The position numbers were made by a program, and so were the translations under genes. Below, piece after piece: positions 55,128 to 63,535 of a stretch of 64,000 bases of DNA (position 1 is the stretch's first letter; every line of letters begins with the position of its first letter). The stretch comes from Vibrio sp. JC009 (GTDB lineage: Bacteria > Pseudomonadota > Gammaproteobacteria > Enterobacterales > Vibrionaceae), in NCBI RefSeq assembly GCF_029016485.1, contig NZ_CP092107.1:992001-1056000 (forward strand), given 5' to 3'. The notes below the pieces were generated by a model. It was not told the origin of the DNA. It worked only from the letters and a program-made list of their open reading frames with translations, and searched no databases.

Positions 55128-55264
55128 GTTTATATTCCTTTGATTGACATTTCAGTTTGCCATTTCATTTTCACCTGATATTTCACTCATTTTACGTGAT
55201 CACGATCGTCTTTCCTAAAAAATGGGGGTTTTTTGGTCGTTTTTGGTGACTCCAATCACACAAA

Positions 55265-55328
55265 CTAACATTTTAGATTGCTGACATCCGATTTGAGGAA
55301 TTAAATAAACGCAAAACTAACATGTCAG
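55265..55328. promoter_or_regulatory. Paired GntR-type operators between dctP and the dehydrogenase gene
   Basis: CTAACATTTTAG (55265-55276) and CTAACATGTCAG (55317-55328), each inside a longer direct repeat AAACTAACATnnnnGATT, spaced 52 bp. The second is a near-palindrome (10 of 12). They are placed to control the rightward operon; the same motif occurs before the GntR gene. Confidence 0.55.
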
Positions 55329-55344
55329 ATTTAGGAAACACATC

Positions 55345-56304
55345 ATGAAAAAAGTCGTTGTTATCGAACCTGGATACCTTGATTACAAGGAAGAAGAAAA
55401 AGTGCTTAGCGCTCATCAGGCAAAGTTCACTTCACTGCCAATCGGCACACCTAAGAGCCAGATTCTGGCAGAAGTGGCTGATGCAGATGCCATTATGGTT
55501 CGTGAAGCTATCGTTGATTCTGAAGTTCTGGACGCAGCGCCAGAGTGTAAGGTTGTCGTCCGCTACGGTGTTGGTGTCGACAATATCGACCTTAACTACG
55601 CAAAGGAAAAAGGCGTCTATGTAGCAAACGTGCCCGATTACGGCTCTGAAGATGTTGCTGAGCATGCAGTATCACTTCTTGTTTCAGCTACCCGCCGTGT
55701 CGTAACCCGGGACCGTGATGTTCACGACGGAAAATGGGGCATCGGCCAGGCTGAACCTATCCCTCGTATGGGCGGTAAGGTTCTGGGTGTTGTTGGCTTT
55801 GGCCGTATTGCCCGCTGCTTTGCAGAAAAAGCCTCCGGCCTGGGCTTCAGAACAACTCTGGTTTTCGACCCGGCATTAACAGAAGAGCAGGCAAAAGAGG
55901 CCAATGTACAAAAAGTTGACCTGGAAACTCTGGTTCAGGAATCCGACTTTATCTCTTTGCATGCGCCTTTAAATGAGCATACACGCCACATGATCAACGG
56001 CGATCTTATCAGCAAGATGAAGCCGATGGCGGTACTGGTAAACACCAGCCGTGGCGGACTGGTTGATGAGCAGGCGCTTTACGACGCACTAAAAGAAAAC
56101 CGTATTCACGCGGCAGGTATCGACGTATTTGAAACCGAGCCAGTCCCTTCAGACAACCCTTTACTCACGCTGCCAAACGCAATCTGTACCGACCACACAG
56201 CCTGGTTTACTGAAGAATCCGTAGTGGAGCTTCAGCACAAAGGAGCCATGGAAGTACTGCGCGTATTTGACGGCACCAAACCAAACAGCTGGGTTAACCA
56301 GTAA
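55345..56304 (+). CDS. D-2-hydroxyacid dehydrogenase (phosphoglycerate dehydrogenase-like)
   Basis: 319 residues. NAD-binding VLGVVGFGRIAR, catalytic Arg in NTSRGGLVDEQAL, Glu in DVFETEPVPSDNPL and His in CTDHTAW. The C-terminal regulatory domains of SerA are absent. It interconverts 2-keto and D-2-hydroxy acids. As first gene of the rightward operon, under the paired operators, it probably acts early on the imported acid. Confidence 0.88.
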   Translation: MKKVVVIEPGYLDYKEEEKVLSAHQAKFTSLPIGTPKSQILAEVADADAIMVREAIVDSEVLDAAPECKVVVRYGVGVDNIDLNYAKEKGVYVANVPDYGSEDVAEHAVSLLVSATRRVVTRDRDVHDGKWGIGQAEPIPRMGGKVLGVVGFGRIARCFAEKASGLGFRTTLVFDPALTEEQAKEANVQKVDLETLVQESDFISLHAPLNEHTRHMINGDLISKMKPMAVLVNTSRGGLVDEQALYDALKENRIHAAGIDVFETEPVPSDNPLLTLPNAICTDHTAWFTEESVVELQHKGAMEVLRVFDGTKPNSWVNQ

Positions 56305-56343
56305 TACCAAATTAAATCGATTTTTAACCAAAGGAAATAAACC

Positions 56344-57000
56344 ATGTATAGCAAAGAAATCATTGACGGATACCGCGAAATCTTCTCAACCGCATCCATT
56401 GCAGATGCCTGTGATCTGCTGTTAGGCAAAACAATGTACCTGCCTTTTGATGTAAAAAACCGTATCAATGAAAAGAAAATTGTTGGCCCTGCTGTAACCA
56501 TCGTAGAAGAAGCAACACTGGAAAAAGTGGCTCCTCAGCATGCGCTTGATGCTATCGATGAATCAAACGAAGGCAGCGTTATCGTTATCTCTGGTGACGC
56601 TGCACTGGAAACAGTTGCAGTATGGGGCGGTCTGATGACAGCTGGTGCAGTAGCAAACAAACACGAAGGTGCCGTTCTTAACGGCGGTATGCGTGATATC
56701 GCTGAGATCCGTCGTGACTACGACTTCCCTGTTTACGCAAAAACAATTTCACCGGGTACCACTCTTGGCCGTTTCAAAACTGTAGCAGCGAACAAGCCGG
56801 TACAGATTGGTGAAGCACTGATCCGTCCGGGAGACCTGATTATCGGTGACGTTGACGGCGTAGTTTGTGTTCCTCAGGAGCATGTAGAAGCGGTGCTTCG
56901 TGAATCTCAGTCTATCGATTCACGCGAACTTGAGCAGGCGCAACTTATCATCCAGAGCGGCTCTCTTCGCGAAGGTCTGGCTAAGTACGGCCGTATTTAA
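56344..57000 (+). CDS. RraA-family aldolase/decarboxylase-like protein
   Basis: 218 residues, the longer form of the RraA fold (dimethylmenaquinone methyltransferase-like in old annotation). Marks: SIADACDLL, AAVWGGLMTAGAV-type segment, and the catalytic VLNGGMRDIAEIRRDYDFPV with Arg-Asp, then GDLIIGDVDGVVCVPQE. Such proteins act as metal-dependent aldolases giving pyruvate, or as oxaloacetate-type decarboxylases. Between the dehydrogenase and a sugar-acid kinase, a lyase or epimerase-like role on a 2-keto acid is likely; the substrate is unknown. Confidence 0.83.
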   Translation: MYSKEIIDGYREIFSTASIADACDLLLGKTMYLPFDVKNRINEKKIVGPAVTIVEEATLEKVAPQHALDAIDESNEGSVIVISGDAALETVAVWGGLMTAGAVANKHEGAVLNGGMRDIAEIRRDYDFPVYAKTISPGTTLGRFKTVAANKPVQIGEALIRPGDLIIGDVDGVVCVPQEHVEAVLRESQSIDSRELEQAQLIIQSGSLREGLAKYGRI

Positions 57001-57018
57001 GATTTCTGTCTAAGTAAA

Positions 57019-57051
57019 AGCTGGCCGGTTCGGTCCTGTTTCCGGCTGGCT
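57019..57051 (+). terminator. Hairpin between the RraA-like and kinase genes
   Basis: 10-pair stem AGCTGGCCGG/CCGGCTGGCT (two G-U pairs as RNA) with a 13-nt loop and TTTCTGC after it. Likely attenuator within the operon. Confidence 0.5.
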
Positions 57052-57080
57052 TTCTGCACTTTTTATTTGAGATAACGATT

Positions 57081-58013
57081 ATGAGTATTGATATTGTTTC
57101 ATTTGGCGAACCGCTATTTGAGTTTTCCCAGATCCCCGGCCAACAAAAAGAGATCTCTTACCTGAGTGGCTTTGGTGGTGACACTTCCAACTTCTCTGTC
57201 AGTGCTGCGCGTCAGGGCGCAAAGGTCGCTATCCTTGCACACCTTGGCAGCGATGTTTTTGGTGATCAGTTTGTCGACCTGTGGCAACAAGAAGGTGTAA
57301 ACACGGACTTTGTGGTTCGCAACCCGGACGCACCAACCGGCGTCTACTTTATTTCCCACGATGAACGTGGCCATCACTTCACCTTCTACCGCAAAGGTTC
57401 TGCAGCATCACTGGTTACTCCGCAACAGATCCCAACAGATGCAATCGCTCAGGCTAAACTGCTGCACACCTCTGCGATTACCCATGCTATCAGCGACTCT
57501 TCAAGCGACTCTGTTTTTGAAGCTATTGATATCGCGAAACAGAACGGCACTCAGGTTTCATTTGATACTAACCTGCGTTTAAAACTCTGGCCTCTTTCAA
57601 GAGCAAGAGCGGTAATTCATGAAACCATCCGCCATGTAGATATCTGCATGCCAAGCCTGGATGAAGCGCAGCTACTGACTAACCTTGAAGATGCCAACGA
57701 AATCGCAGACTTCTACCTTGGCCTTGGCGCTAAAACTATCGTGCTGAAGATGGGCAAAGACGGCGCAATGGTCGCAACCCGGGATAAACGCTTTACCGCT
57801 GGCGGTCACAAGGTAGACACAGTAGATGCAACCGGTGCCGGTGACTGCTTCTCAGGTGCATTCCTGAGCCAGGTAGTAAAAGGCGAATCCCTGGAGACGG
57901 CTCTGGCTTACGCGAACTGCGCAGCGGCTCTGACCACAACAGGCTACGGCGCGGTTGCTCCGATCCCAACAGCAGAAAAAGTTCTGGCCTTTAAAGCAGA
58001 GGTAAAAGCCTGA
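57081..58013 (+). CDS. kdgK: PfkB-family sugar-acid kinase, KDG kinase-like
   Basis: 310 residues. N-terminal GGDTSNFSVSAARQGAKV (PfkB signature 1 region) and C-terminal VDATGAGDCFSGAF with the catalytic Asp (signature 2). Closest by look to 2-keto-3-deoxygluconate kinase, which would make KDPG for the aldolase encoded next. Its last codon overlaps the eda start by one base (TGATGG). The substrate could be a related deoxy keto acid. Confidence 0.85.
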   Translation: MSIDIVSFGEPLFEFSQIPGQQKEISYLSGFGGDTSNFSVSAARQGAKVAILAHLGSDVFGDQFVDLWQQEGVNTDFVVRNPDAPTGVYFISHDERGHHFTFYRKGSAASLVTPQQIPTDAIAQAKLLHTSAITHAISDSSSDSVFEAIDIAKQNGTQVSFDTNLRLKLWPLSRARAVIHETIRHVDICMPSLDEAQLLTNLEDANEIADFYLGLGAKTIVLKMGKDGAMVATRDKRFTAGGHKVDTVDATGAGDCFSGAFLSQVVKGESLETALAYANCAAALTTTGYGAVAPIPTAEKVLAFKAEVKA

Positions 58014-58642
58014 TGGAAAAAGCGCTCGAACTACTGGCTAAAACCAGAGTAGTACCGGTTATCCAAATAGACAATCTGGATGACGCGATTCCCCTGGCAG
58101 AGACGCTGGTAAAAAACGGCCTGCCGATTGCGGAAGTCACGCTGCGTTCTCCTGTTGCCATGGATGCAATCAGGTTAATTAGCCAGAAACTGCCTGAAAT
58201 GCTGGTCATCGCAGGCACAGTCACCTCACCAGAGCGGGCCGCACAGGTAATGGAAGCCGGAGCCAGCATGGTGGTCTCTCCCGGCTTTAACCCAAAAACC
58301 GTCGGCTACTGCGTTTCTAACGGCATCGATATTATCCCCGGCGTAGCAACACCGGGCGAAATGGAACAGGCGATGAACTTCGGCCTGTCCACCGTTAAGT
58401 TCTTCCCGGCTGAAGCCAACGGCGGTATCGCAACTCTTAAAGCCGTTTCAGCACCTTACAGCCAGCTGAAATTTATGCCAACAGGAGGCATTACGCCTGC
58501 AAATATTCAGGACTACCTGGCACTACCGTCCGTAACCTGCTGCGGCGGATCCTGGATGGTGGATAAAAAACTGATCGCCAATAAAGACTGGGGCAAGCTA
58601 GCAGAGCTTATCCGTAAAGCAGTCGAACAGGTTCAGATCTGA
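58013..58642 (+). CDS. eda: KDPG/KHG aldolase
   Basis: 209 residues, class I aldolase. Schiff-base Lys129 in STVKFFPAEANGG, Glu41 in EVTLRSP, and phosphate-binding PTGGI and GGSWM. It splits 2-keto-3-deoxy-6-phosphogluconate to pyruvate and glyceraldehyde-3-phosphate. Last gene of the operon, followed by a strong hairpin. Confidence 0.92.
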   Translation: MEKALELLAKTRVVPVIQIDNLDDAIPLAETLVKNGLPIAEVTLRSPVAMDAIRLISQKLPEMLVIAGTVTSPERAAQVMEAGASMVVSPGFNPKTVGYCVSNGIDIIPGVATPGEMEQAMNFGLSTVKFFPAEANGGIATLKAVSAPYSQLKFMPTGGITPANIQDYLALPSVTCCGGSWMVDKKLIANKDWGKLAELIRKAVEQVQI

Positions 58643-58663
58643 AATTGATTAATTGCTCCCAAC

Positions 58664-58695
58664 TCCGGCAGCTCTGCTTAAAACAGACTGCCGGA
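58664..58695 (+). terminator. Terminator after eda
   Basis: TCCGGCAG/CTGCCGGA stem extended by TCTG/CAGA with one bulge; a T-rich CTATTTAT follows. Confidence 0.7.
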
Positions 58696-58787
58696 ACACT
58701 CTATTTATAACAAAAGAAAGCAGGTTCAGGCTCATAACTCTATGCTAACAGGTGCCGATGACATGACAGCAGACCATGATAACTGTC

Positions 58788-59201
58788 TTAAAATGAGACT
58801 TTTTTACGCATAGCCTTAACCGCGCCGTTTCTCTTCTTGGCGTCAACGCGGCGACGCTGAGAGCCCTTGGTCGGTTTGGTGGGCCTGCGTTTCTTTACCT
58901 GGACCATGGCGGAGCAGATAAGATCTTTCAGACGGTTCAGAGCATCTTCTTTATTTTGCTCCTGAGTCCTGTAGGACTGAGCTTTGATAACAATAACGCC
59001 CTCTTTACTGATCCTTGAGTCTGAAAGAGCGAGCAGCTTCTGCTTATAGATATCCGGCAGAGCAGAACGCCTGATATCAAACCTCAAGTGGATGGCACTG
59101 GAGACCTTGTTTACATTCTGCCCTCCGCTACCCATTGCCCGGATGGCCGAGAGCTCAATCTCCCAGTCTGCAATTTCAACATTGTTGGATATCTTCAGCA
59201 T
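58788..59201 (-). CDS. arfB: Ribosome rescue peptidyl-tRNA hydrolase ArfB
   Basis: 137 residues. The catalytic GGQ loop is in MGSGGQNVNKVSSAIHLRF and the C-terminal tail is rich in Lys/Arg (KKRRPTKPTKGSQRRRVDAK), as needed to enter the mRNA channel of stalled ribosomes. It releases nascent chains on non-stop ribosomes, a backup for tmRNA. Single leftward gene; its promoter region carries two degenerate REP-like copies. Confidence 0.93.
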   Translation of the reverse strand: MLKISNNVEIADWEIELSAIRAMGSGGQNVNKVSSAIHLRFDIRRSALPDIYKQKLLALSDSRISKEGVIVIKAQSYRTQEQNKEDALNRLKDLICSAMVQVKKRRPTKPTKGSQRRRVDAKKRNGAVKAMRKKVSF

Positions 59202-59211
59202 AAAAGTGTCT

Positions 59212-59238
59212 GTCGTAAAATCTAGACAGGCACTTTAA
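59212..59238. repeat. REP-like repeat cluster 5 (degenerate inverted pair)
   Basis: aaaagtgtctgtc (59212-59224) and gacaggcacttta (59225-59238 region) form an inverted pair of the same GACAGGCAC family, just upstream of arfB. Confidence 0.55.
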
Positions 59239-59432
59239 CTCACTAACACACCATTATCCAAACCAATAAGCATCTACAGGTAATTCCGCTAATCAATTCC
59301 ATTTACTTATTGCGAGCAAAACATCCATACACTCAAAAAATGTTTTTTATTTACAATAACATAACACAGAAGTTCAGAAATACCATGATACTGCTTCCCA
59401 AGGTTACATTCATCAATGTTAAGGTGGTAAAA

Positions 59433-60938
59433 ATGAAGCAACTACGTAGTTTGGTTAGTATCAGTGTCTCGGCTGCCCTGTTATGCACTTCAGGTACAAC
59501 GCAGGCAAATGTTCACAGCAAGTCAGTGGTTGAACAGGGTCAGAAACTTGAGATCATGGATACACGTATCGGTAAGCTGAAGTTTGAAAATGATCATCTG
59601 GTCGGTATTCCTACAGAGGAAACCAGAGATAAGATTTTCGATGCCATCGATTTCCAGCGTGCGTCTCAGGCGTATATCTGGTCCGTGCCACTAACCAGCT
59701 TCTACGCCTGGAAGCAGTCCTTCTACGACATGGGCGGTGAAGATGGACAGATTAATTTCTTTGAAAGCTATGAGTCGCGTTTTGGTGGCCTGACATACAA
59801 CACCACAACGCCGTATGTGCTTGCTTTCTTCAATGTACTTAAGCAGCCAACCATGATCACCATCCCGACAAATGAAGTTCGTGGCGCGGTACACAATATG
59901 TGGCAGATTGGCCTATCTCAGATGACCAAGCCTGGAAAGTACGTCATCATTCCTAAAGACTCTGATATTCCGGCTAACCTCCCTGCCGGAGCAAAAGTTG
60001 TTGAATCCGATACCAACTACGCATTCCTTGGCATTCGCCTGATGGCGAAAACCCGCGATCAGCGTATGAAGGATCTGAACAATATCAAAATCACTGACCT
60101 GAATGGCAAGCCAATCAGCAGCAACGGCATCAATATGCCAAAACGAGGCCTGGATGCCAAACACCCTCGCGGAATGGCTTTCTGGGAGCTGCTAAATGAA
60201 GCGATTCAGACAGAGCCGGTTCACGAGCGTGACCGCATGATGCACGATATGCTCCGTCCGCTGGGTATCGAAAAAGGTAAACCATTTAAACCTAATGCAA
60301 GACAGACCCGACTTCTGAAAGAAGGTGCTCTGGTTGGCGAAATCATGACCAAGAACATCGATTTCAGCAAAACCGGTCGCCTAGAGCATGCAGAATATGG
60401 CCCGGAAGGAAACCGCTGGGAAATTGCAACAGCATCAACACCAAACCAAAACCGTGACTACGGTATGGATCTGGACGGCCGTGCTGCCTGGTTCTATGAA
60501 GCGGTAAGTAACGATATTGCCATGCACGGTATGGTCAATGGCGGCTGGGGTCAGGTATATCTTGATAACTACCGTGACAGCAACGGTAACGGCCTGGACG
60601 GCAGTAAGCACTACACGCTAACGGTAAGAGGTGATGTGGACTACGCCGAAACCTTCTGGACAGTAACGGTTTACAACATTGAAAACCGCGGGATTGTAGA
60701 AAACGATCTTAAGCGTGCAGATGTGGGCTCTAACGTCCCTGGCACCCAGAAAAACAAGAACGGAGACTATGTGTTCCACTTCTCGCCAACGCAGCCAAAA
60801 GGCGTAGCAAAAGCAAACTGGGTACAGACAAACCCTGATGAAAACTGGTTTGTATACTTCCGCGCCTACTCTCCGAGCAAAGACTTTGTTGCTCAGAAAC
60901 CGGAAACCATCCTGCCAAACTTCGTAGAAGTTAAATAG
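59433..60938 (+). CDS. Exported DUF1254/DUF1214 protein
   Basis: 501 residues. Signal peptide (SISVSAALLCTSGTTQANV, cut near 27). DUF1254 spans about 75-215 (ASQAYIWSVPLTSFYAWKQS, MITIPTNEVRGAVHNMW) and DUF1214 about 370-490 (MHGMVNGGWGQVY, HYTLTVRGDVDYAETFWTVT). Function of the family is poorly known; it is often near lipid or polymer metabolism. ATG 59433 was set by AAGGTGG and by the signal peptide; the frame continues upstream to 59310. Single gene with its own terminator. Confidence 0.88.
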   Translation: MKQLRSLVSISVSAALLCTSGTTQANVHSKSVVEQGQKLEIMDTRIGKLKFENDHLVGIPTEETRDKIFDAIDFQRASQAYIWSVPLTSFYAWKQSFYDMGGEDGQINFFESYESRFGGLTYNTTTPYVLAFFNVLKQPTMITIPTNEVRGAVHNMWQIGLSQMTKPGKYVIIPKDSDIPANLPAGAKVVESDTNYAFLGIRLMAKTRDQRMKDLNNIKITDLNGKPISSNGINMPKRGLDAKHPRGMAFWELLNEAIQTEPVHERDRMMHDMLRPLGIEKGKPFKPNARQTRLLKEGALVGEIMTKNIDFSKTGRLEHAEYGPEGNRWEIATASTPNQNRDYGMDLDGRAAWFYEAVSNDIAMHGMVNGGWGQVYLDNYRDSNGNGLDGSKHYTLTVRGDVDYAETFWTVTVYNIENRGIVENDLKRADVGSNVPGTQKNKNGDYVFHFSPTQPKGVAKANWVQTNPDENWFVYFRAYSPSKDFVAQKPETILPNFVEVK

Positions 60939-60947
60939 CAGAAGCCC

Positions 60948-60974
60948 AAATGCCCGTATCCGTTACGGGCATTT
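60948..60974 (+). terminator. Terminator of the DUF1254 gene
   Basis: 11-bp stem AAATGCCCGTA/TACGGGCATTT with a 5-nt loop and a T-run. Confidence 0.9.
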
Positions 60975-61017
60975 TTCTATTCCATGCAATCTGTTTTCTA
61001 TGACCACAATTGCCAGC

Positions 61018-61054
61018 TAATACCAATAATTAGCTGTTCAGTGATTGGTATAAC
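61018..61054. repeat. Short derivative of the palindromic repeat
   Basis: TAATACCAATAATTAGCTGT then TCAGTGATTGGTATAAC: the left end of the 51265-51428 element joined to its TTGGTATA end, lacking the interior. The rest of 60975-61258 shows no gene I can support. Confidence 0.7.
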
Positions 61055-61258
61055 ATAGTGTTTGGTTGTTTCATAATCTAGTCCTCTGAAGTTATTAAAT
61101 AGTTTTGTTAAGACAACGAGGAGCATTATATTTTTCTTAGTGAGAATGATAATAAGAGATTGAGAAGGATCACTTTTAATGAAAAACTGATAATGGGAGG
61201 ATTGGTTGGCCGACAGCAACAAAGTCATAGTTTGAGTCAGGACTGAAGCGCTCAATCT

Positions 61259-61477
61259 TTACTTTTTGGTTTTAACTGTCCACGTTTCCTCCAATGACAT
61301 GTTGATTATTTCACGCATAATTTCATTAGGCTCTGGTGGATTTTCTAATGCATACATTACTGACTCCAGTACAAACATGCTAACAGTGGTATTAGACAGA
61401 ATTGCCGTCTCTTCCAAAGCGAGTTTTTCTTTCGTTGAAAGCCGAAACTCTACCCGTTCTTTTATAAATGAAGACAT
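61259..61477 (-). CDS. DUF1778-like ribbon-helix-helix protein (orphan antitoxin?)
   Basis: 72 residues. RHH-type start FIKERVEFRLSTKEKLALEE followed by a helix and a C-terminal tail, as in TacA-type antitoxins that pair with GNAT toxins. No intact toxin gene follows: the 280 bp downstream contain only short frames. ATG 61477 was chosen for its GAGGAAG site; an upstream extension to 61522 was rejected. Either a solitary regulator or the remains of a toxin-antitoxin pair. Confidence 0.7.
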   Translation of the reverse strand: MSSFIKERVEFRLSTKEKLALEETAILSNTTVSMFVLESVMYALENPPEPNEIMREIINMSLEETWTVKTKK

Positions 61478-61675
61478 TTTGTACTTCCTCTCATCAAATA
61501 TGAGAGGACTCCTTAGGTTCAATTAAATAAAAATTAGAGAAGTGAAAAACACTTACAGTGTTTTCCCGCACATATGAATTCTGGTACTTGGCTAGAACGA
61601 TGTCCATTGATTTGTACAGAATCTAACCGTAACTTTACAATAGAGTTGGTAATTTGAGGTTATATGCGAATTCCG

Positions 61676-62365
61676 TTACCACTCAATTGGTTTACCATCC
61701 CGGAAAAAGCCGCCTGTCGGGCCGTTGTCCGGAAGCGTTGCAGCCCAGACGATTCCTTCAGCGCCATCTTTCACCGGGCGACCGCCAAGTCCGCCCATGT
61801 CTGTGGCAACCCAGCCGGGGCAGACGGCATTAACTAAAATATGATCACCTCGTAATTCATCTGCCCACATCAATGTCAGCGCGTTTAGTGACGCCTTAGA
61901 AACACTGTAGGCAGGCGTTCCTCCTGACATGCCGTGCAGAGCACCACCGCCACTGCTGACATTCACAATGCGCGGATGTGAAGAGTTGCGTAACAGAGGC
62001 AAAAAAGTCTGAACCATCCGCCATGGGCCGTAGACATTGGTATCTAAGGCTTCCTGAACCACCTCTAAATCGGCATTTATTGCCTTCTGCCAGGTGTCAT
62101 AATGAATAGCGGCATTATTAACCAGCACATCCACCCTGCCAAATTCAGCGGTCACGCGTTCATTTAACCTTTCAATGCTGGAAGGATCAGCCACATCCAG
62201 CTCAGCCGGAACAATATTCTCAAAGCCCAGCTCTTTTGCCGTATCCTGAGCTTTCTGCAGTGAGCGCGAAGTCAGAATAACCAGATAGTCCTGCGCGGCA
62301 AGCTGTCTGCTCACCTCTTTTCCCAAACCTCGGTTTGCACCTGTTACGATAGCAATTGGTTTCAT
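61676..62365 (-). CDS. Short-chain dehydrogenase/reductase
   Basis: 229 residues. TGANRGLGKEV (NAD(P) site), NNAA, catalytic Ser in VSSGGGALHG, and Tyr/Lys in YSVSKAS. The family resembles carbonyl reductases that use NADPH (TSRS after beta-2). ATG 62365 follows GGAAGG. A TTAG-N7-CTAA site before it matches the site between the neighbouring LysR and quinone reductase genes, so the three are probably one regulon for reactive carbonyls or quinones (inference). Confidence 0.87.
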   Translation of the reverse strand: MKPIAIVTGANRGLGKEVSRQLAAQDYLVILTSRSLQKAQDTAKELGFENIVPAELDVADPSSIERLNERVTAEFGRVDVLVNNAAIHYDTWQKAINADLEVVQEALDTNVYGPWRMVQTFLPLLRNSSHPRIVNVSSGGGALHGMSGGTPAYSVSKASLNALTLMWADELRGDHILVNAVCPGWVATDMGGLGGRPVKDGAEGIVWAATLPDNGPTGGFFRDGKPIEW

Positions 62366-62457
62366 TGTAAAGCCTTCCTGTAAAACCGGAGAAATAACCA
62401 TTGTTAATAAATATATCGGATATCACCGGTTTTGATTAGATGCGGCGCCCGGAATAG

Positions 62458-62482
62458 ACTATTAGGTGAAACCTAACAATAG
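62458..62482. promoter_or_regulatory. LysR operator before the SDR gene
   Basis: CTATTAGGTGAAACCTAACAATAG-type sequence; the core TTAGGTGAAACCTAA (62462-62476) is a perfect palindrome with a 3-nt centre. It shares ATTAG-N7-CTAA-n-AAT with the site at 63420-63442. Confidence 0.65.
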
Positions 62483-62497
62483 CGGAAGTTAAACCCG

Positions 62498-63397
62498 CTA
62501 CACGCCTAACTGCTCCAGCAGGAAGTCTATAAATACCCGCACCCGCTTGGCCTTCTGAGTATTGCGGTGAAAATAGATATACAGCGCAGGATAGGGATAC
62601 CAGTACTCTTGCAGAACAGGCACAAGTTTCCCTTCTGCAAAAAAGGGCTCAACCATAGGGTCGACAATACGCCCTATTCCCAGCCCTTTTATCGCCGCAT
62701 CCATCATAAGGTCAGTGTCGTTGCAGACCATTCCAATCGGCATATCCACCAGCACTTCCGAGCCGTTATTATTCAGCTTAAGAGGAGCAAGCTGATTGGA
62801 AGACATAAAACGGTACTGGATCAGCTTATGTTGTTTCAGATCTTCCGGTGTTTTTGGTTCTCCGTATTGACGAATATATTCTGGAGAGGCAAACAGCGTC
62901 TCTTTCATGGGAGTCGTAAGCGGGCGGGCAATCAGGCCCTCCTCGATTCTGTCCCCAAAACGGATGCCTAAGTCATAACCCTCGCTGATAATATTTACCG
63001 CCGCATCAGAGACCGAGATCTCTAACTCGATATTCGGATACCTAAGACAAAACTCGGCATAAACAGGCTGAATCAAATACTGGGATACAAACCGCGGCAT
63101 AGTGATCCGCACCTTACCTGACGGCACGTCACTCAGTTCACTGACATTTTCCACGGCAATATTCAGATCAGCGATGGCGTTAATCGTCTGGTCATACAGC
63201 ATCTGCCCGGCTTCGGTCAGATCCATCTGCCGGGTGGTGCGGGTAAAAAGCGGAAGCCCGAGCTGCTCTTCCAGCGTTTTCAGCGCCCGGCTTACTGAGG
63301 GCGGGGCGAGTTCCATTTTTCGCGCAGCAGCAGTAATACTGCCTTCCTCCGCAATAGTGTGAAACATCAGCAGTTGGTTATACATGGTGCCGTTCAT
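62498..63397 (-). CDS. LysR-family regulator
   Basis: 299 residues. Helix-turn-helix SITAAARKMELAPPSVSRAL (about 19-38) and a standard effector domain. Divergent from the NAD(P)H-quinone reductase-like gene and followed in the same direction by the SDR gene, both of which carry the same operator. Likely an autoregulated activator of the pair, answering to quinones or electrophiles (inference). Confidence 0.9.
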   Translation of the reverse strand: MNGTMYNQLLMFHTIAEEGSITAAARKMELAPPSVSRALKTLEEQLGLPLFTRTTRQMDLTEAGQMLYDQTINAIADLNIAVENVSELSDVPSGKVRITMPRFVSQYLIQPVYAEFCLRYPNIELEISVSDAAVNIISEGYDLGIRFGDRIEEGLIARPLTTPMKETLFASPEYIRQYGEPKTPEDLKQHKLIQYRFMSSNQLAPLKLNNNGSEVLVDMPIGMVCNDTDLMMDAAIKGLGIGRIVDPMVEPFFAEGKLVPVLQEYWYPYPALYIYFHRNTQKAKRVRVFIDFLLEQLGV

Positions 63398-63419
63398 TGC
63401 TTTACCCCCCGGAAAATTT

Positions 63420-63442
63420 ATTATTAGTTTGTACCTAATAAT
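63420..63442. promoter_or_regulatory. LysR operator between lysR and the quinone reductase gene
   Basis: ATTATTAG-N7-CTAATAAT, perfect 8-bp arms, 23 bp before the LysR start and 94 bp before the reductase start. Confidence 0.68.
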
Positions 63443-63535
63443 CTTTTAAGTAAACATGATCTAAAAATTAATATTCTTCCTGAGTAAACTGTATTCATCA
63501 ATTTGAGAAGATTTCTAACTGAAGAGATGAACAAG

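Noticed and set aside
55128..55344. KdgR-type operator at the TRAP/kdgK locus
   Set aside because: TTTCA half sites occur but no TGAAA partner at proper spacing; the GntR-type motif explains this region better.
60998..61255. 85-codon frame downstream of the RHH gene
   Set aside because: Runs through the repeat remnant and has no toxin motif; I do not count it as the missing toxin.
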